Shown: positions 1 through 9,524, numbered from the stretch's first letter. The stretch is DNA of 42,018 nt from Zoogloea sp. (GCF_028689785.1 NZ_JAQVCN010000044.1:1-42018); one strand, 5' to 3'. Numbers and translations: made by a program. Notes: generated by a model not told the origin, from the sequence alone.

Positions 1-980
1 GCCACGGGCTGACCGGCCGGGGCATCTGCCGGCGCCTGGGGCACCAGATCCAGTTCAATGTCGAGGCGGGCCCTGGGTGCGGCGGCATGAAAACGGGCCG
101 GATCCACGTCATGCAGGCTGAGACGCCCCGAGCGCAGGGGTAGGGGCGCAAACGGGGTGGCCGCCAGATGCACCTCACCGCGCAAACCTGAGCCGCCCGC
201 CCTTGCCGTCAGCTCCAGCTCGGCGAGGGTACCGGCGACATCGGCGTCCACAGCGTAGGCTTCGCCTTCCTGGACGGTGTTCAGATGGGCGCGGACCTTG
301 AGAGGGAAAGGCCCCTGACCGTCCAGGGTAGCGTCCGCAGCAAGCTGACCGAAGGGGGCGCTCACTCTCAGAGCGGAGAGCTCATGGTGGCGCCCGTCGG
401 ACACCAGCCCGCCAGCCAGGGCGGTAAGTTCAAGTTTGGGCTCGATGGGCTGGCCATCCACCAGATCAGCAATACGCAGGCGGTCGATGGCCACCCGGTC
501 GAGCTGCAATGCCAGCGGCAGCACCAGGCTGGCCGGCAGGGTTGCGGGTTCGGTGCTGGGCTGGCTCGCCACGCGCACTTCCGAGGCGCTCAGGGTAGCC
601 GCCTCAAAACGCCGATCCATCAGGGCGCCAGGGCGCCAATCGAGCTGTAAGTTGAGCACATCCAGGTGCAGGGTAGGCGTGCGCACCAGCACGGCGTCGG
701 CGCGCCACTCGCCCAGCAGGTAGCCCTCGGGCTTCTCGATATGCACCAGGCCGCCGCTCAGGCTGCCGGCCAGCCCTGCCAGGGCCTGCAGGCCCGAAGC
801 CGTGGCGCCCAGCCAGCCGGCCAGCACCACGACGATGACCACCAGGCCCATGCACAGGCCCAGCACCCCGCGGGTCAGGCGCGCAACCCGGCCTTCCCCA
901 CGACGGGGCGGCGGCCCGGGCGGGCCATCCGGCGCGCCAGGCGATGCGGTATCGGCCGGCGGGGCCGGCACCTCACGCAT
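1..980 (-). CDS. tamB: TamB, N-terminal part (translocation and assembly module subunit), truncated by window edge
   Basis: Reading leftward from the ATG at 980-978 there is an uninterrupted frame of about 326 codons that runs off the window. It begins with a proline-rich cytoplasmic stretch, then a single hydrophobic anchor (about residues 38-53, GVLGLCMGLVVIVVVLAGWL), then beta-rich repeats such as LHLDVLNLQLDWRPGAL and LPLALQLDRVAIDRLRI. This is the layout of TamB (DUF490/AsmA-like superfamily): inner-membrane anchored, spanning the periplasm as a beta-taco, and working with the Omp85 protein TamA in outer-membrane protein assembly and anterograde lipid transport. The start lies 3 bases after the trpC stop, so it is probably co-transcribed with the trp genes. 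The family assignment rests on the N-terminal third only; tamA is not visible. Confidence 0.82.
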   Translation of the reverse strand, partial: MREVPAPPADTASPGAPDGPPGPPPRRGEGRVARLTRGVLGLCMGLVVIVVVLAGWLGATASGLQALAGLAGSLSGGLVHIEKPEGYLLGEWRADAVLVRTPTLHLDVLNLQLDWRPGALMDRRFEAATLSASEVRVASQPSTEPATLPASLVLPLALQLDRVAIDRLRIADLVDGQPIEPKLELTALAGGLVSDGRHHELSALRVSAPFGQLAADATLDGQGPFPLKVRAHLNTVQEGEAYAVDADVAGTLAELELTARAGGSGLRGEVHLAATPFAPLPLRSGRLSLHDVDPARFHAAAPRARLDIELDLVPQAPADAPAGQPV

Positions 981-983
981 GGA

Positions 984-1772
984 TCAACCGAACAGGGCGG
1001 CCAGTCCAGCGCCCGGGTCGTCGGCACGCATGAAGGCCTCGCCGACCAGGAAGGCATTGACCTGATTGGCCTGCATCAGGGCCACGTCGGCGGGCGCCAG
1101 GATGCCGGACTCGGTGACCACGATACGCCCGGCCGGGATACGCGGCAGCAGATCCAGGGTAGTCTGCAGGCTGACCTCGAAGGTGCGCAGGTTGCGGTTG
1201 TTGATGCCCAGCAGCGGCGTGCGCAACTGCAGGGCCAGGTCCAGCTCGGCGCCATTGTGAACTTCCACCAGCACCCCCAGGCCGAGGCCTTCGGCGATGG
1301 CCTCCATCTCCTGCATCTCGGCCAGGCTGAGGGCCGCGGCGATGAGCAGGATGGCGTCGGCACCCATGGCCCGGGCTTCGTACACCTGATAGTTGTCCAC
1401 CAGGAAATCCTTGCGCAGAGCCGGCAGGGCGCAAGCGGCGCGGGCGGCCTGCAGGTATTCGGGAGCGCCCTGGAAGAACTGCCGGTCGGTCAGCACCGAC
1501 AGGCAGGCCGCGCCGGCCTTCTCGTAACTGGCGGCGATTTCGGCCGGGCGGAAATCGGCCCGGATCACCCCCTTGGAGGGACTGGCCTTCTTGATCTCGG
1601 AGATCACCGCGGCGCGGTCGGCGGCGATCTTGCTGCGGATCGCCCCGACAAAATCACGGGCCGGCGCCTGGGCGGCAGCCAGCTCGCGCACGGCGGCGTC
1701 GGAGACCACCGCCCGGGCGGCGGCCACTTCCTCGCGCTTCACGGCGAGGATCTTGTTGAGGATATCGGACAT
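984..1772 (-). CDS. trpC: Indole-3-glycerol phosphate synthase
   Basis: 262 aa; it closes 1-(2-carboxyphenylamino)-1-deoxyribulose 5-phosphate to indole-3-glycerol phosphate with loss of CO2 and water, in the cytoplasm. The start at 1772 ([16 protein letters not shown]) gives the usual family length; the upstream extension to 1868 is not family-like. Visible motifs are KKASPSKG (phosphate/catalytic lysine loop), [21 protein letters not shown], and the C-terminal [12 protein letters not shown] and VVTESGI strands of the TIM barrel. It is a stand-alone TrpC, not fused to TrpF. It follows trpD by 107 bases containing a palindromic repeat, and precedes tamB by 3 bases. Confidence 0.97.
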   Translation of the reverse strand: MSDILNKILAVKREEVAAARAVVSDAAVRELAAAQAPARDFVGAIRSKIAADRAAVISEIKKASPSKGVIRADFRPAEIAASYEKAGAACLSVLTDRQFFQGAPEYLQAARAACALPALRKDFLVDNYQVYEARAMGADAILLIAAALSLAEMQEMEAIAEGLGLGVLVEVHNGAELDLALQLRTPLLGINNRNLRTFEVSLQTTLDLLPRIPAGRIVVTESGILAPADVALMQANQVNAFLVGEAFMRADDPGAGLAALFG

Positions 1773-1840
1773 CGGTGTGTTCTTTCGTGGATATCGTTTC
1801 CGGGTCCAGCACGCTGGCATTCTGTCTGCGACCGGCGCGG

Positions 1841-1870
1841 CTGTGGGGTCGAACTCGTTCGACCTCACGG
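1841..1870. repeat. Solitary palindromic repeat between trpD and trpC
   Basis: A near-perfect hairpin lies between trpD and trpC: GGTCGAAC (1847-1854), loop TC, GTTCGACC (1857-1864). The stem extends outward to about 12 pairs with a GT wobble. The same motif, of the form GGGGTCGRAYTCRTTCG, ends both arms of the inverted element between recQ and hisD (23830-23852 and 24427-24451). It may attenuate trpC-tamB transcription or stabilise the mRNA, but no T tract follows it. Confidence 0.7.
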
Positions 1871-1879
1871 GCAGGCACC

Positions 1880-2908
1880 TCAGGCAAAGCGCCTGGTACA
1901 GGCCACAAAGGCCTCCAGCTTGGCCCGGGCGGCGCCGGAGGCGATGGCTTCGCGGGCCTTGAGAATGCCCTCGCCGATGGAGTCGACCACATTGGCGGTG
2001 TACAGCGCCGTGCCGGCGTTGAGGGCGACGATCTCCCGGGGGGCGCCGGGCTGGTTGTCGAGCACGCCCAGCAGCATGGCCTTCGACTCGTCGGCGTCGG
2101 CCACCCTGAGGTTGCGGCTGGCCATCATGGTCAGGCCGAAATCCTCGGGGTGGATCTCATACTCGCGGATCTCCCCATCCTTCAGCTCGCCCACCAGGGT
2201 GGCGGCGCCCAGGGAGACTTCGTCCATGCTGTCGCGGCCATGAACCACCAGCACATGCTTGGCGCCCAGACGCTGCATGACGCGCACGCAGATGCCCACC
2301 AGGTCGGGGTGGAAGACCCCCAACAGGGTATTGGGTGCGCCAGCCGGGTTGGTGAGAGGGCCGAGGATGTTGAACAGGGTACGCACGCCCATCTCCCGGC
2401 GCACCGGCGCCACGTTCTTCATGGCGCTGTGGTGATTGGGGGCGAACATGAAGCCGATGCCGGTCTCGGCAATGCACTCGGCCACCTGGGCGGCGTTGAG
2501 GTTGAGATTGACGCCCAGGGACTCCAGCACATCGGCACTGCCCGACTTGCTGGAGACGCTGCGCCCACCGTGCTTGGCCACCTTGGCACCGGCCGCAGCC
2601 GCCACGAAGATGGTGGCGGTGGAGATGTTGAAGGTGTGGGAGCCATCGCCGCCAGTGCCCACCACGTCCAGGAAGTTGTCGTCCGCCGGCACAAGCACCT
2701 TGGTGGACAGCTCGCGCATCACTGTCGCCGCCGCGGCAATCTCGCCGATGGTCTCCTTCTTGACCCGCAGGCCGGTCAGGATGGCGGCGGTCATGACCGG
2801 CGAGATCTCGCCAGCCATGATCTGACGCATCAGGGAGAGCATCTCGTCGTAGAAGATCTCCCGATGGTCGATGGTGCGTTGCAGGGCTTCCTGGGCACTA
2901 AAGGTCAT
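1880..2908 (-). CDS. trpD: Anthranilate phosphoribosyltransferase
   Basis: 342 aa, the full length for TrpD. It transfers phosphoribose from PRPP to anthranilate, the second step of the tryptophan branch. The PRPP-binding glycine-rich loop [34 protein letters not shown], the anthranilate-contacting [20 protein letters not shown] segment and the metal-binding region [12 protein letters not shown] are all intact. The start ATG at 2908 gives [19 protein letters not shown], as in other proteobacteria. trpG ends 12 bases upstream, so the two are in one transcript. It is not fused to TrpG. Confidence 0.97.
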   Translation of the reverse strand: MTFSAQEALQRTIDHREIFYDEMLSLMRQIMAGEISPVMTAAILTGLRVKKETIGEIAAAATVMRELSTKVLVPADDNFLDVVGTGGDGSHTFNISTATIFVAAAAGAKVAKHGGRSVSSKSGSADVLESLGVNLNLNAAQVAECIAETGIGFMFAPNHHSAMKNVAPVRREMGVRTLFNILGPLTNPAGAPNTLLGVFHPDLVGICVRVMQRLGAKHVLVVHGRDSMDEVSLGAATLVGELKDGEIREYEIHPEDFGLTMMASRNLRVADADESKAMLLGVLDNQPGAPREIVALNAGTALYTANVVDSIGEGILKAREAIASGAARAKLEAFVACTRRFA

Positions 2909-2920
2909 GGCGGGCTCCGG

Positions 2921-3502
2921 TCAGGCTTTGGATTGTTCGAGGAAGTTGCGCAGCAGGTCGTGGCCACGCTCGGTGAGGATGGACTCGGGGTGGAACTGCA
3001 CGCCTTCCACCTGCAAGGTCTTGTGACGCACCCCCATGATCTCGCCGTCATCGGTCCACGCGGTGACCTCCAGGCAGTCGGGCAGGCTCTCACGCTCGAT
3101 GGCCAGCGAATGATAGCGGGTGCAGGTGAGCGGATTGGGCAGACCCTTGAACACGCCCTGGTCCAGGTGATGCACCGGCGACACCTTGCCGTGCATGAGC
3201 TTCTTGGCGTGGATGATCTTGCCGCCAAAGGCGGCGCCGATGCTCTGGTGGCCCAGGCACACGCCAAGGAGCGGGATCTTGCCGGCGAACGCCTTGATGG
3301 CCGCCACCGAGATGCCCGCCTCGGCCGGCGAACACGGCCCCGGCGAGACGACGATCTGATCGGGCTGCAGGTGGGCGATCTGTTCGACGCTGATCTCGTC
3401 GTTGCGGAACACCTTGACGTCGGCGCCCAGCTCGCCGAAGTACTGGACGAGGTTGTAGGTAAAACTGTCGTAGTTGTCGATCATCAGCAACATGGCTGTC
3501 AT
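2921..3502 (-). CDS. trpG: Anthranilate synthase component II (glutamine amidotransferase), TrpG/PabA type
   Basis: 193 aa class I glutamine amidotransferase that supplies ammonia to TrpE. The catalytic triad is visible: Cys82 in [12 protein letters not shown], and His171 and Glu173 in VQFHPES. The oxyanion strand [12 protein letters not shown] is also present. The start at 3502 ([14 protein letters not shown]) could instead be the next in-frame ATG at 3493 ([11 protein letters not shown]). It may double as PabA for folate synthesis, as in many bacteria with one copy; this is inference. It lies between trpE (120-base gap) and trpD (12-base gap). Confidence 0.96.
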   Translation of the reverse strand: MTAMLLMIDNYDSFTYNLVQYFGELGADVKVFRNDEISVEQIAHLQPDQIVVSPGPCSPAEAGISVAAIKAFAGKIPLLGVCLGHQSIGAAFGGKIIHAKKLMHGKVSPVHHLDQGVFKGLPNPLTCTRYHSLAIERESLPDCLEVTAWTDDGEIMGVRHKTLQVEGVQFHPESILTERGHDLLRNFLEQSKA

Positions 3503-3622
3503 TCCTTTCCGGAAGTGCGCTGCGGCACAGTGGCGGTCAACGCAGGGGAATCTTCATCGCAGCGCCCGCCGATCGCGGGCCGCTGCAGGCAGGTCGGGTT
3601 CGCAAGGCCGCAAACCGGGCGA

Positions 3623-5095
3623 TCACAGGCGCGTGTCGAGCCCGGCTTCGGCGATCTCGGCGGCGCGCAGCATGGCGCGGGCCTTGCTCTGGGTTTCCTG
3701 CCATTCGGCGTCCGGATTGGAGTCGGCGACAATGCCGGCGCCAGCCTGGACATGGATTTGCCCATCCTTGACGACGGCAGTGCGGATGGCGATGGCCAGG
3801 TCCATGTCACCGTGGAAGCCCAGGTAGCCCACCGAACCGGCATAGATGCCTCGCTTGGTCGGCTCCAGTTCGTCGATGATCTCCATGGCCCGCAGCTTGG
3901 GGGCACCGGACACGGTGCCCGCCGGGAAGGTGGCGCGCAGCACGGCCAGGGCGTTGAGCCCGTCCTTGAGCTTGCCTTCCACGTTGGAGACGATGTGCAT
4001 CACGTGGGAGTAGCGCTCGACGCTGAAACGCTCGGTGACCTTGACCGTGCCGGTGCGGGCCACCCGGCCGCAGTCATTGCGGCCCAGATCGAGGAGCTGG
4101 GTGTGCTCGGCGAGTTCTTTCTGGTCGGCCAGCAGCTCGGCCTCCAGGGCCAGATCCTCGTCGTGGGTGGCGCCGCGCTTGCGGGTGCCGGCAATGGGGC
4201 GCACGGTCACGTCGCCATCCTCAAGGCGCACCAGGATCTCGGGGGACGCGCCCACCACCTGAAACTCCTCGAAGTTGAAATAGAACATGTAGGGCGAGGG
4301 GTTGAGGCTGCGGATCGCCCGGTACAGGGCCAGGGGGCTGGCGCCAAAGGGCTTGCTCATGCGCTGGCTCAGCACCACCTGCATGATGTCGCCTTCGACG
4401 ATGTAGTCCTTGGCCTTCTGAACCGCGGCCTTGAAGGCCTCCTCGCCAAAGCTGGACACCGCCTCGGCTGACTCGGCGACCTGCTCGACCGGCACGCTCA
4501 CCGGCTCGCGCAGCTTGCCCAGCAGCACCTTCAGGCGGCGCACGGCGCGCACGTAGGCGTTGGGCACCTCGGGCTCGGCGTAAACCACCAGGGTCAGCTT
4601 GCCGGAGAGGTTGTCCACGATGGCGATTTCTTCGGACAGCAGCAGCAGGATGTCGGGGGTACCCAGTGCGTCCGGTTTTTCGGTCTTGGCGAGGCGCGGC
4701 TCGATGTAGCGCACGGTGTCGTAGCCGAAGCAGCCCACCAGGCCGCCGGCAAAGCGCGGCAGGTGGTCGCGGGGCGGCACCTTGATGCGGTCCATGAACT
4801 CGGCGACGAAATTGAGGGGGTCGCCATAGTCACGGCGTTCCACCAGACGGTCGTTGGTGAGCAGCAGCACCGAACGGCCATGGACCTCGATGCGGGTCGA
4901 AGCGGCCAGGCCGATGATGGAATAGCGGCCGAAGCGCTCACCCCCCTGCACGGATTCGAGCAGGTAGGTGTTGGGCGCATTGGCCAGCTTTAGGTAAACG
5001 GAGAGCGGGGTATCGAGATCCGCAAAGGTTTCGAGGGTAACCGGGATGCGGTTATAGCCCTGAGCGGCCAGGGCATTGAATTCGGCTTCGGTCAT
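3623..5095 (-). CDS. trpE: Anthranilate synthase component I
   Basis: 490 aa; it converts chorismate and ammonia or glutamine to anthranilate, the committed step of tryptophan synthesis. The N-terminal half has the allosteric region with [18 protein letters not shown], related to the LLES element that binds feedback tryptophan. The C-terminal chorismate-binding half has [55 protein letters not shown] and [17 protein letters not shown]. The start ATG at 5095 gives [20 protein letters not shown], the typical beginning. A 190-base gap separates it from gph, leaving room for a separate trp promoter. Confidence 0.97.
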   Translation of the reverse strand: MTEAEFNALAAQGYNRIPVTLETFADLDTPLSVYLKLANAPNTYLLESVQGGERFGRYSIIGLAASTRIEVHGRSVLLLTNDRLVERRDYGDPLNFVAEFMDRIKVPPRDHLPRFAGGLVGCFGYDTVRYIEPRLAKTEKPDALGTPDILLLLSEEIAIVDNLSGKLTLVVYAEPEVPNAYVRAVRRLKVLLGKLREPVSVPVEQVAESAEAVSSFGEEAFKAAVQKAKDYIVEGDIMQVVLSQRMSKPFGASPLALYRAIRSLNPSPYMFYFNFEEFQVVGASPEILVRLEDGDVTVRPIAGTRKRGATHDEDLALEAELLADQKELAEHTQLLDLGRNDCGRVARTGTVKVTERFSVERYSHVMHIVSNVEGKLKDGLNALAVLRATFPAGTVSGAPKLRAMEIIDELEPTKRGIYAGSVGYLGFHGDMDLAIAIRTAVVKDGQIHVQAGAGIVADSNPDAEWQETQSKARAMLRAAEIAEAGLDTRL

Positions 5096-5285
5096 GGAGA
5101 CTCCGGAAGGGCATGTTGCTTTTTCGCGAGGGTATCACGGGGCAGGCCCGCGACTGTTCAGAGCTGGCTCAGGCGAGCAGCCATGACCGGCCGCCGCATC
5201 CGCCAGAGCGGGGGATACGAACGGCAGGGAACTCCTCAACGAAGAACATGCGCTTGCGGGTCACGATGGATGGGTATCCGTGAAT

Positions 5286-5957
5286 TCAGGTGAGGATGCG
5301 CGGCAGCGCATCGACGAGGCTGGATAGTAGCCCGTCACATTCGATGCTGTCCACCGGCCGGCCTTCGCTGTAGCCGTAGGTGACCAAGAGCACCGGCATG
5401 CCGGCGGCCCGGGCAGCCTCGGCGTCGTTGGCCGAGTCACCGATCATCCACGCCGCGTCGGCCGGCACGCCCAGGTGGGCGCACGCATGGAGCAGCGGCG
5501 CCGGGTGGGGCTTCTTGTCGGGCAAGGTATCGCCGCTCACCGTCACGCTGAAGAAACGGGCGATGCCGGTGCGCTCCAGCAACGGCCCGGTGAAAGCGCC
5601 GGGCTTGTTGGTGACGCAGGCCATGGGCACCCCGGCCGCCTCGAAGGCCACCAGAGCCTCCACCACACCGGGGTAGATCATCGTGCGCTCGCCGTTCACA
5701 ACCGCGTAGTGGCGGCGGAAGACGTCCACCGCGGCGTCCACCTCGGCGGCCTCTGCCGAGCCGGACTCGGCCAGGCAGCGCCGCACCAGGTTGATCATGC
5801 CCTTGCCAACGAAAGTGCGGATCACCTCCAGGGGATGGGGTGGGCGCCCCAGCTCCACCATCATCCGACGGCAAGCCTCGGACAGGTCGGGGATGGAATC
5901 CAGCAGGGTGCCGTCGAGATCGAAGAGAACGGCAGTGGGGGCGCGGTGGGCAGACAT
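5286..5957 (-). CDS. gph: Phosphoglycolate phosphatase (HAD superfamily)
   Basis: 223 aa if started at 5957 (MSAHRAPTAVLFDLDGTLLD); an in-frame ATG at 5969 would add four residues. It hydrolyses 2-phosphoglycolate produced by DNA repair or oxygenation side reactions. HAD motif I is DLDGTLLDS, motif II lies in the CVTNKPG segment, motif III is the lysine in DKKPHPAP, and motif IV is MIGDSANDAEAARAAGM. gph commonly sits between rpe and trpE in betaproteobacteria. Here the trpE side is preserved, but rpe is 2.3 kb away behind two unrelated genes. Confidence 0.93.
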   Translation of the reverse strand: MSAHRAPTAVLFDLDGTLLDSIPDLSEACRRMMVELGRPPHPLEVIRTFVGKGMINLVRRCLAESGSAEAAEVDAAVDVFRRHYAVVNGERTMIYPGVVEALVAFEAAGVPMACVTNKPGAFTGPLLERTGIARFFSVTVSGDTLPDKKPHPAPLLHACAHLGVPADAAWMIGDSANDAEAARAAGMPVLLVTYGYSEGRPVDSIECDGLLSSLVDALPRILT

Positions 5958-6006
5958 CGGGCAGCTCATAACGGGGCAACAGGACAGCGCCGCAGCATAC
6001 GGGAGA

Positions 6007-7182
6007 TCAGCCCGCCGACGCCAGTCTGGCACGCCCGTGCAGCAGGGCCCGGCCCAGGCAAGCCAGCAGCACCAGCAAGGGCAGCGCCGCGAGCCCATTG
6101 ACCAGGGCCCAACCCAGCCGGTCCACCAGGGGCGCAGCGGCAAAAGTGGCCAAGGTCACCACGGCAAACACCAGGCTGTCGTTGAGCGCCTGCAAGTGGC
6201 CCTTTTCCTCGTCCCGCCAGCACTCGGCGAGGCGCGTGGTGGCCCCCACGTAGAGCAGGTTCCAGCCCAGGCCGACCAGCACCAGCGCAAGCTGGAAGTG
6301 CCCGTAGCGGTCGCCTAGCAGGGCAATGCCGATGGCGGCCAGGCTGGCCAGCACGCCCAACACCATCACCGGCAGCGCGCCGATGCGGCCGATCAGCCCC
6401 CCGGTAAGGAAGGACGGGGCAAACATCGCCACCAGGTGCCACTGGATCACCGTAGCCGTGGCATTGAAGTCATGCCCGACGCACAGCATGGCAAGGGGCG
6501 TGGCCGTCATCAGCAGGTTCATGACTCCGTAGGCCACTACCGCCGCAGCCACGGCCAAACCCACGCCGGGGTCGGCCAGCATCTGGCGTGCCGACCGAGG
6601 AGATGCCTGTGCCTGCCGCCGCGATGGCGGTGGCAGGCACAAACGCCCGGCCGCCCCGGCCGCCACCACGGCCAGCGCAGCGAGGATCAGGAAGCTCGCC
6701 AGGAAAGGCGCCTCCGATAGATGACGGGTGGAGCGCGCCAGCCACGGCCCCAGGAAGGCCGCCAGCACCCCGCCAGTGAGGGTGAGGGACACGGCCAGCC
6801 CCTTGCGCGCAGGGGGCACGGCTTCGATGGCGGCAAAACGGTAGAACTGCCCCACTCCGCCCAGCACGCCGATACCCAGGCCTGCCAGCACGAACAGGGG
6901 GAAGCTGCCCCAGGCGATGGCCAGCGCCGCCAGCAACAACCCGGCCATCCCCACCAGAGCGGCCCCGATGAACACCGGCCGACGGCCGTGGCTGCCCATC
7001 AGCCGGGCGGCCGGATGCAACACCAGCAGGGTGGCCAGGTACTGGGCAGCCAGAGGCAGGTTGGCCAGCCCTGCCGGCGCCGACAGCCCCACGGCGACCA
7101 GGGCCGAGCTGGAGAGAACGAGACCGACCAGGGTCATCATCAGGGCCTGGCTGAGGGCGAGAAGAAATACATTGGCGTTCAT
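6007..7182 (-). CDS. MFS transporter (drug/metabolite exporter type)
   Basis: 391 aa inner-membrane protein with about twelve hydrophobic segments. MFS motif A is recognisable in the loop after helix 2 (AARLMGSHGRRPVFIG, near residues 58-73), and a glycine-rich helix follows (LAGLGIGVLGGVGQFYRF). The substrate cannot be told from sequence. It is divergent from the GlxA-type regulator gene, 92 bases apart, which suggests that the regulator controls it. With that gene it lies between rpe and gph, which are usually neighbours, so the pair looks inserted. Confidence 0.9.
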   Translation of the reverse strand: MNANVFLLALSQALMMTLVGLVLSSSALVAVGLSAPAGLANLPLAAQYLATLLVLHPAARLMGSHGRRPVFIGAALVGMAGLLLAALAIAWGSFPLFVLAGLGIGVLGGVGQFYRFAAIEAVPPARKGLAVSLTLTGGVLAAFLGPWLARSTRHLSEAPFLASFLILAALAVVAAGAAGRLCLPPPSRRQAQASPRSARQMLADPGVGLAVAAAVVAYGVMNLLMTATPLAMLCVGHDFNATATVIQWHLVAMFAPSFLTGGLIGRIGALPVMVLGVLASLAAIGIALLGDRYGHFQLALVLVGLGWNLLYVGATTRLAECWRDEEKGHLQALNDSLVFAVVTLATFAAAPLVDRLGWALVNGLAALPLLVLLACLGRALLHGRARLASAG

Positions 7183-7200
7183 GGGGCGCTCCCGAAGACT

Positions 7201-7250
7201 TTGACGCCGCCATGGTCGCCGGCTAGAGTGAATGGCGTAAATGACGTAAA
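7201..7250 (+). promoter_or_regulatory. Candidate promoter with tandem 9-mer operator for the GlxA-type regulator
   Basis: TTGACG (7201-7206), a 17-base spacer and TAGAGT (7224-7229) form a reasonable sigma-70 promoter reading toward the regulator gene. Immediately downstream, two abutting 9-mers, TGGCGTAAA and TGACGTAAA (7233-7250), cover the likely transcription start. This fits autoregulation or control of the divergent MFS gene. It is a prediction from sequence only. Confidence 0.45.
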
Positions 7251-7274
7251 AACCACCTTTTCTGCCACACCACC

Positions 7275-8216
7275 ATGCTCCGCTCCATCAGCCTGCTGGT
7301 CTATCCCGGCTTTCAGATCCTCGATGCCGCCGGCCCCCTGTCGGCCTTCGAAACCGCCAATCGCTTCGCAAGCGACAGCTACCGGCTGGCCATCGTGTCC
7401 CGGGACGGTGGTCCGGTGGCCAGCTCCAGCGGCGCCGTGCTGCTGACCCGCCCCGTGACTGCCGACGACTCACCGGACACCCTGCTGGTGGTGGGCGGCG
7501 ACGGGGTGGATGAGGCCTCGAACTGCCCCGCCACCCTGAGTCTGGTCCAGGCCACCAGCGCGCGGGCCCGGCGCACCGCCAGTGTCTGCTCGGGTGCCTG
7601 GCTGCTGGCCAGCGCCGGGCTCCTCGACGGCCGGCGGGCCACCACCCACTGGCGGCGCACCTCACGCTTCAAGCAGCGTTTTCCGGGGGTACGGCTGGAT
7701 GCAGATTTGATTTACGTGCAGGACGGCTCGGTATGGACCGCCGCCGGCATCTCCGCCGGCATCGACCTGGCCCTGGCCCTGATTGCCGACGACCTGGGAG
7801 AGGCGGTAGCGCGCCAGGTGGCCCGACAGTTGGTGGTGTATTACCGCCGCCCAGGCGGCCAGTCGCAGTTCTCGGAGCTGGCGGAAATGCAGCCTGCCGG
7901 CGGGCGCTTTACGAGCCTGCTCGACTATATCCGCCAGCATCTGGGGGAAGAACTGGATGTGGATACGCTGGCAGCCCGGGCGTGCATGAGCCCACGCCAC
8001 TTCTCCCGGCGCTTTACCGAGGAGATGGGCGTTACGCCCGCACGGGCGGTGGAAAAGCTGCGGGTGGAGGCCGCAGCGGCGGCCCTGGAGAGCAGCACCG
8101 AGGCGGTGCAGAAAATCGCCCGGGACTATGGCTTTGGCGATCAGGAGCGGATGCGCCGGGCTTTTGTGCGCACCCTGGGCCGGCCGCCCTCCGCCCTGCG
8201 GCGCAAGACGGCCTGA
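7275..8216 (+). CDS. GlxA-type transcriptional regulator: DJ-1/PfpI domain plus AraC helix-turn-helix domain
   Basis: 313 aa. Residues about 5-170 form a DJ-1/PfpI-like amidase fold with the nucleophile-elbow cysteine Cys105 in VCSGAWLLASAGLLDGRRATTHW. Residues about 215-310 form an AraC/XylS double helix-turn-helix (VDTLAARACMSPRHFSRRF, then IARDYGFGDQERMRRAFVR). Proteins of this design (GlxA, GbdR, CdhR, ArgR types) usually sense small nitrogenous metabolites and activate catabolic or transport genes. The ligand here is unknown. The gene converges on rpe with only 5 bases between stops. Confidence 0.93.
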   Translation: MLRSISLLVYPGFQILDAAGPLSAFETANRFASDSYRLAIVSRDGGPVASSSGAVLLTRPVTADDSPDTLLVVGGDGVDEASNCPATLSLVQATSARARRTASVCSGAWLLASAGLLDGRRATTHWRRTSRFKQRFPGVRLDADLIYVQDGSVWTAAGISAGIDLALALIADDLGEAVARQVARQLVVYYRRPGGQSQFSELAEMQPAGGRFTSLLDYIRQHLGEELDVDTLAARACMSPRHFSRRFTEEMGVTPARAVEKLRVEAAAAALESSTEAVQKIARDYGFGDQERMRRAFVRTLGRPPSALRRKTA

Positions 8217-8221
8217 GCGGA

Positions 8222-8914
8222 TCAGACCCCGGCCAGGGCGGCGCGCAGGCTGCCCAGCACGCTGTTGTAACGCTGGGGGTCGCTGTCCTTGCCGGCACCG
8301 AACACGGCCGAACCGGCGACGAAGGTATCAGCGCCGGCCCGGGCGATCTCGGCGATGTTGTCCACCTTCACGCCCCCGTCGATCTCCAGCCGGATCTGGC
8401 GGCCGCTTCGGGCCGTGTAGGCATCGATCTTGGCCCGCGCCTCACGCAGTTTGTCGAGGGCGCTGGGGATGAAGGTCTGGCCGCCGAAGCCCGGGTTGAC
8501 GCTCATGATCAGCACCACGTCCAGCTTGTCCATCACGTAGTCCATCCAGTTGAGGGGCGTGGCCGGGTTGAACACCAGCCCGGCTTGGCAGCCACAGTCG
8601 CGGATCAGACCAAGGGTGCGATCCACGTGATCGGAGGCATCGGGATGGAAAGTGATGATGTTGGCGCCGGCCTTGGCAAAGTCCGGCACGATGCGATCCA
8701 CCGGCTTGACCATCAGGTGCACATCGATGGGTGCGGTGGTGCACGGGCGGATGGCCTCGCACACCAGGGGGCCGATGGTCAGGTTGGGCACGTAATGGTT
8801 GTCCATCACGTCGACGTGCACCCAGTCGGCACCGGAGGCGATCACGTTGGCGACTTCTTCACCCAGTTTGGCGAAGTTGGCGGAGAGAATACTGGGGGCG
8901 ATGCGGAAGCTCAT
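8222..8914 (-). CDS. rpe: Ribulose-phosphate 3-epimerase
   Basis: 230 aa TIM-barrel enzyme that interconverts ribulose 5-phosphate and xylulose 5-phosphate in the pentose phosphate pathway. The family signatures are [34 protein letters not shown] (metal-binding His/Asp), [28 protein letters not shown] and LEIDGGVK. The start at 8914 ([10 protein letters not shown]) is chosen because the 50 residues added by the upstream start match nothing in the family. It is divergent from apaG, a common betaproteobacterial arrangement. Confidence 0.96.
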   Translation of the reverse strand: MSFRIAPSILSANFAKLGEEVANVIASGADWVHVDVMDNHYVPNLTIGPLVCEAIRPCTTAPIDVHLMVKPVDRIVPDFAKAGANIITFHPDASDHVDRTLGLIRDCGCQAGLVFNPATPLNWMDYVMDKLDVVLIMSVNPGFGGQTFIPSALDKLREARAKIDAYTARSGRQIRLEIDGGVKVDNIAEIARAGADTFVAGSAVFGAGKDSDPQRYNSVLGSLRAALAGV

Positions 8915-9063
8915 GGCAGATCGTGGCGGGGATAACGCAAAGGTGCGGCAGTGTACCCGCCCCGCCCACGCTGCGCCAACGCTGCGTTCCTCATGCCCTG
9001 CGTGGTTGCGGCACGGGCACAATTCGGCTTCAATTGAATCCCCAACGCGCTGCACCCAAGACA

Positions 9064-9450
9064 ATGACCACCAGCAAGGAAGAGGACACCATCGAAGTCA
9101 GGGCCGTGGCCCAGTACATCGAGGAGCAGTCCAGCATCGAAGCCAACCGCTATGTCTTCGCCTATCGCATCACGATCCGCAACACCGGCCAGGTCCCGGC
9201 CCAGTTGGTCAGCCGGCACTGGATCATCACTGACGCCGAAGGCGCGGTGCAGGAAGTGGAGGGGGCCGGCGTGGTCGGCAAGCAACCCCTGCTGCGCCCG
9301 GGCGAGAAATTCGAATACACCAGCGGCTGTACCATCGCCACCCCGGTTGGCACCATGAAGGGGAGCTACCGCATGGTCGCCGAAGACGGCAGCCGCTTTG
9401 ATGCACCGGTCCCCGAATTCACCCTGGCGATGCCCCGCACCCTGCACTGA
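9064..9450 (+). CDS. apaG: ApaG (Co2+/Mg2+ efflux-associated protein)
   Basis: 128 aa, a single fibronectin-III-like ApaG domain. Typical strands are visible: [51 protein letters not shown] and [14 protein letters not shown]. The biochemical role is poorly known; the family is linked genetically to cobalt/magnesium resistance and to control of Ap4A metabolism. The start ATG at 9064 is taken because the longer frame from 8731 overlaps the divergent rpe gene. The next gene is 138 bases downstream in the same frame. Confidence 0.93.
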   Translation: MTTSKEEDTIEVRAVAQYIEEQSSIEANRYVFAYRITIRNTGQVPAQLVSRHWIITDAEGAVQEVEGAGVVGKQPLLRPGEKFEYTSGCTIATPVGTMKGSYRMVAEDGSRFDAPVPEFTLAMPRTLH

Positions 9451-9508
9451 CGCCCTGCCGCCCCGATTGCGCCGGCCTCCCTCCCGCAGATCCGGCGCGG
9501 CCTGCACG

Positions 9509-9524
9509 CCCCCGTCTGCGGGGG
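9509..9524 (+). other. GC-rich stem-loop after apaG
   Basis: CCCCCG (9509-9514), loop TCTG, CGGGGG (9519-9524) sits 58 bases after the apaG stop and before the cyclic-di-GMP gene. No T tract follows, so it is a weak terminator or a transcript-end stabiliser. Confidence 0.35.

Noticed and set aside
1775-4471. A plus-strand open frame of 898 codons
   Set aside because: It is antisense to trpD, trpG and most of trpE, and has the low-complexity Gly/His/Gln composition typical of the shadow frame in GC-rich DNA.
5096-5285. Classic trp attenuator
   Set aside because: No tandem Trp codons and no alternative hairpins ending in a T run were found.
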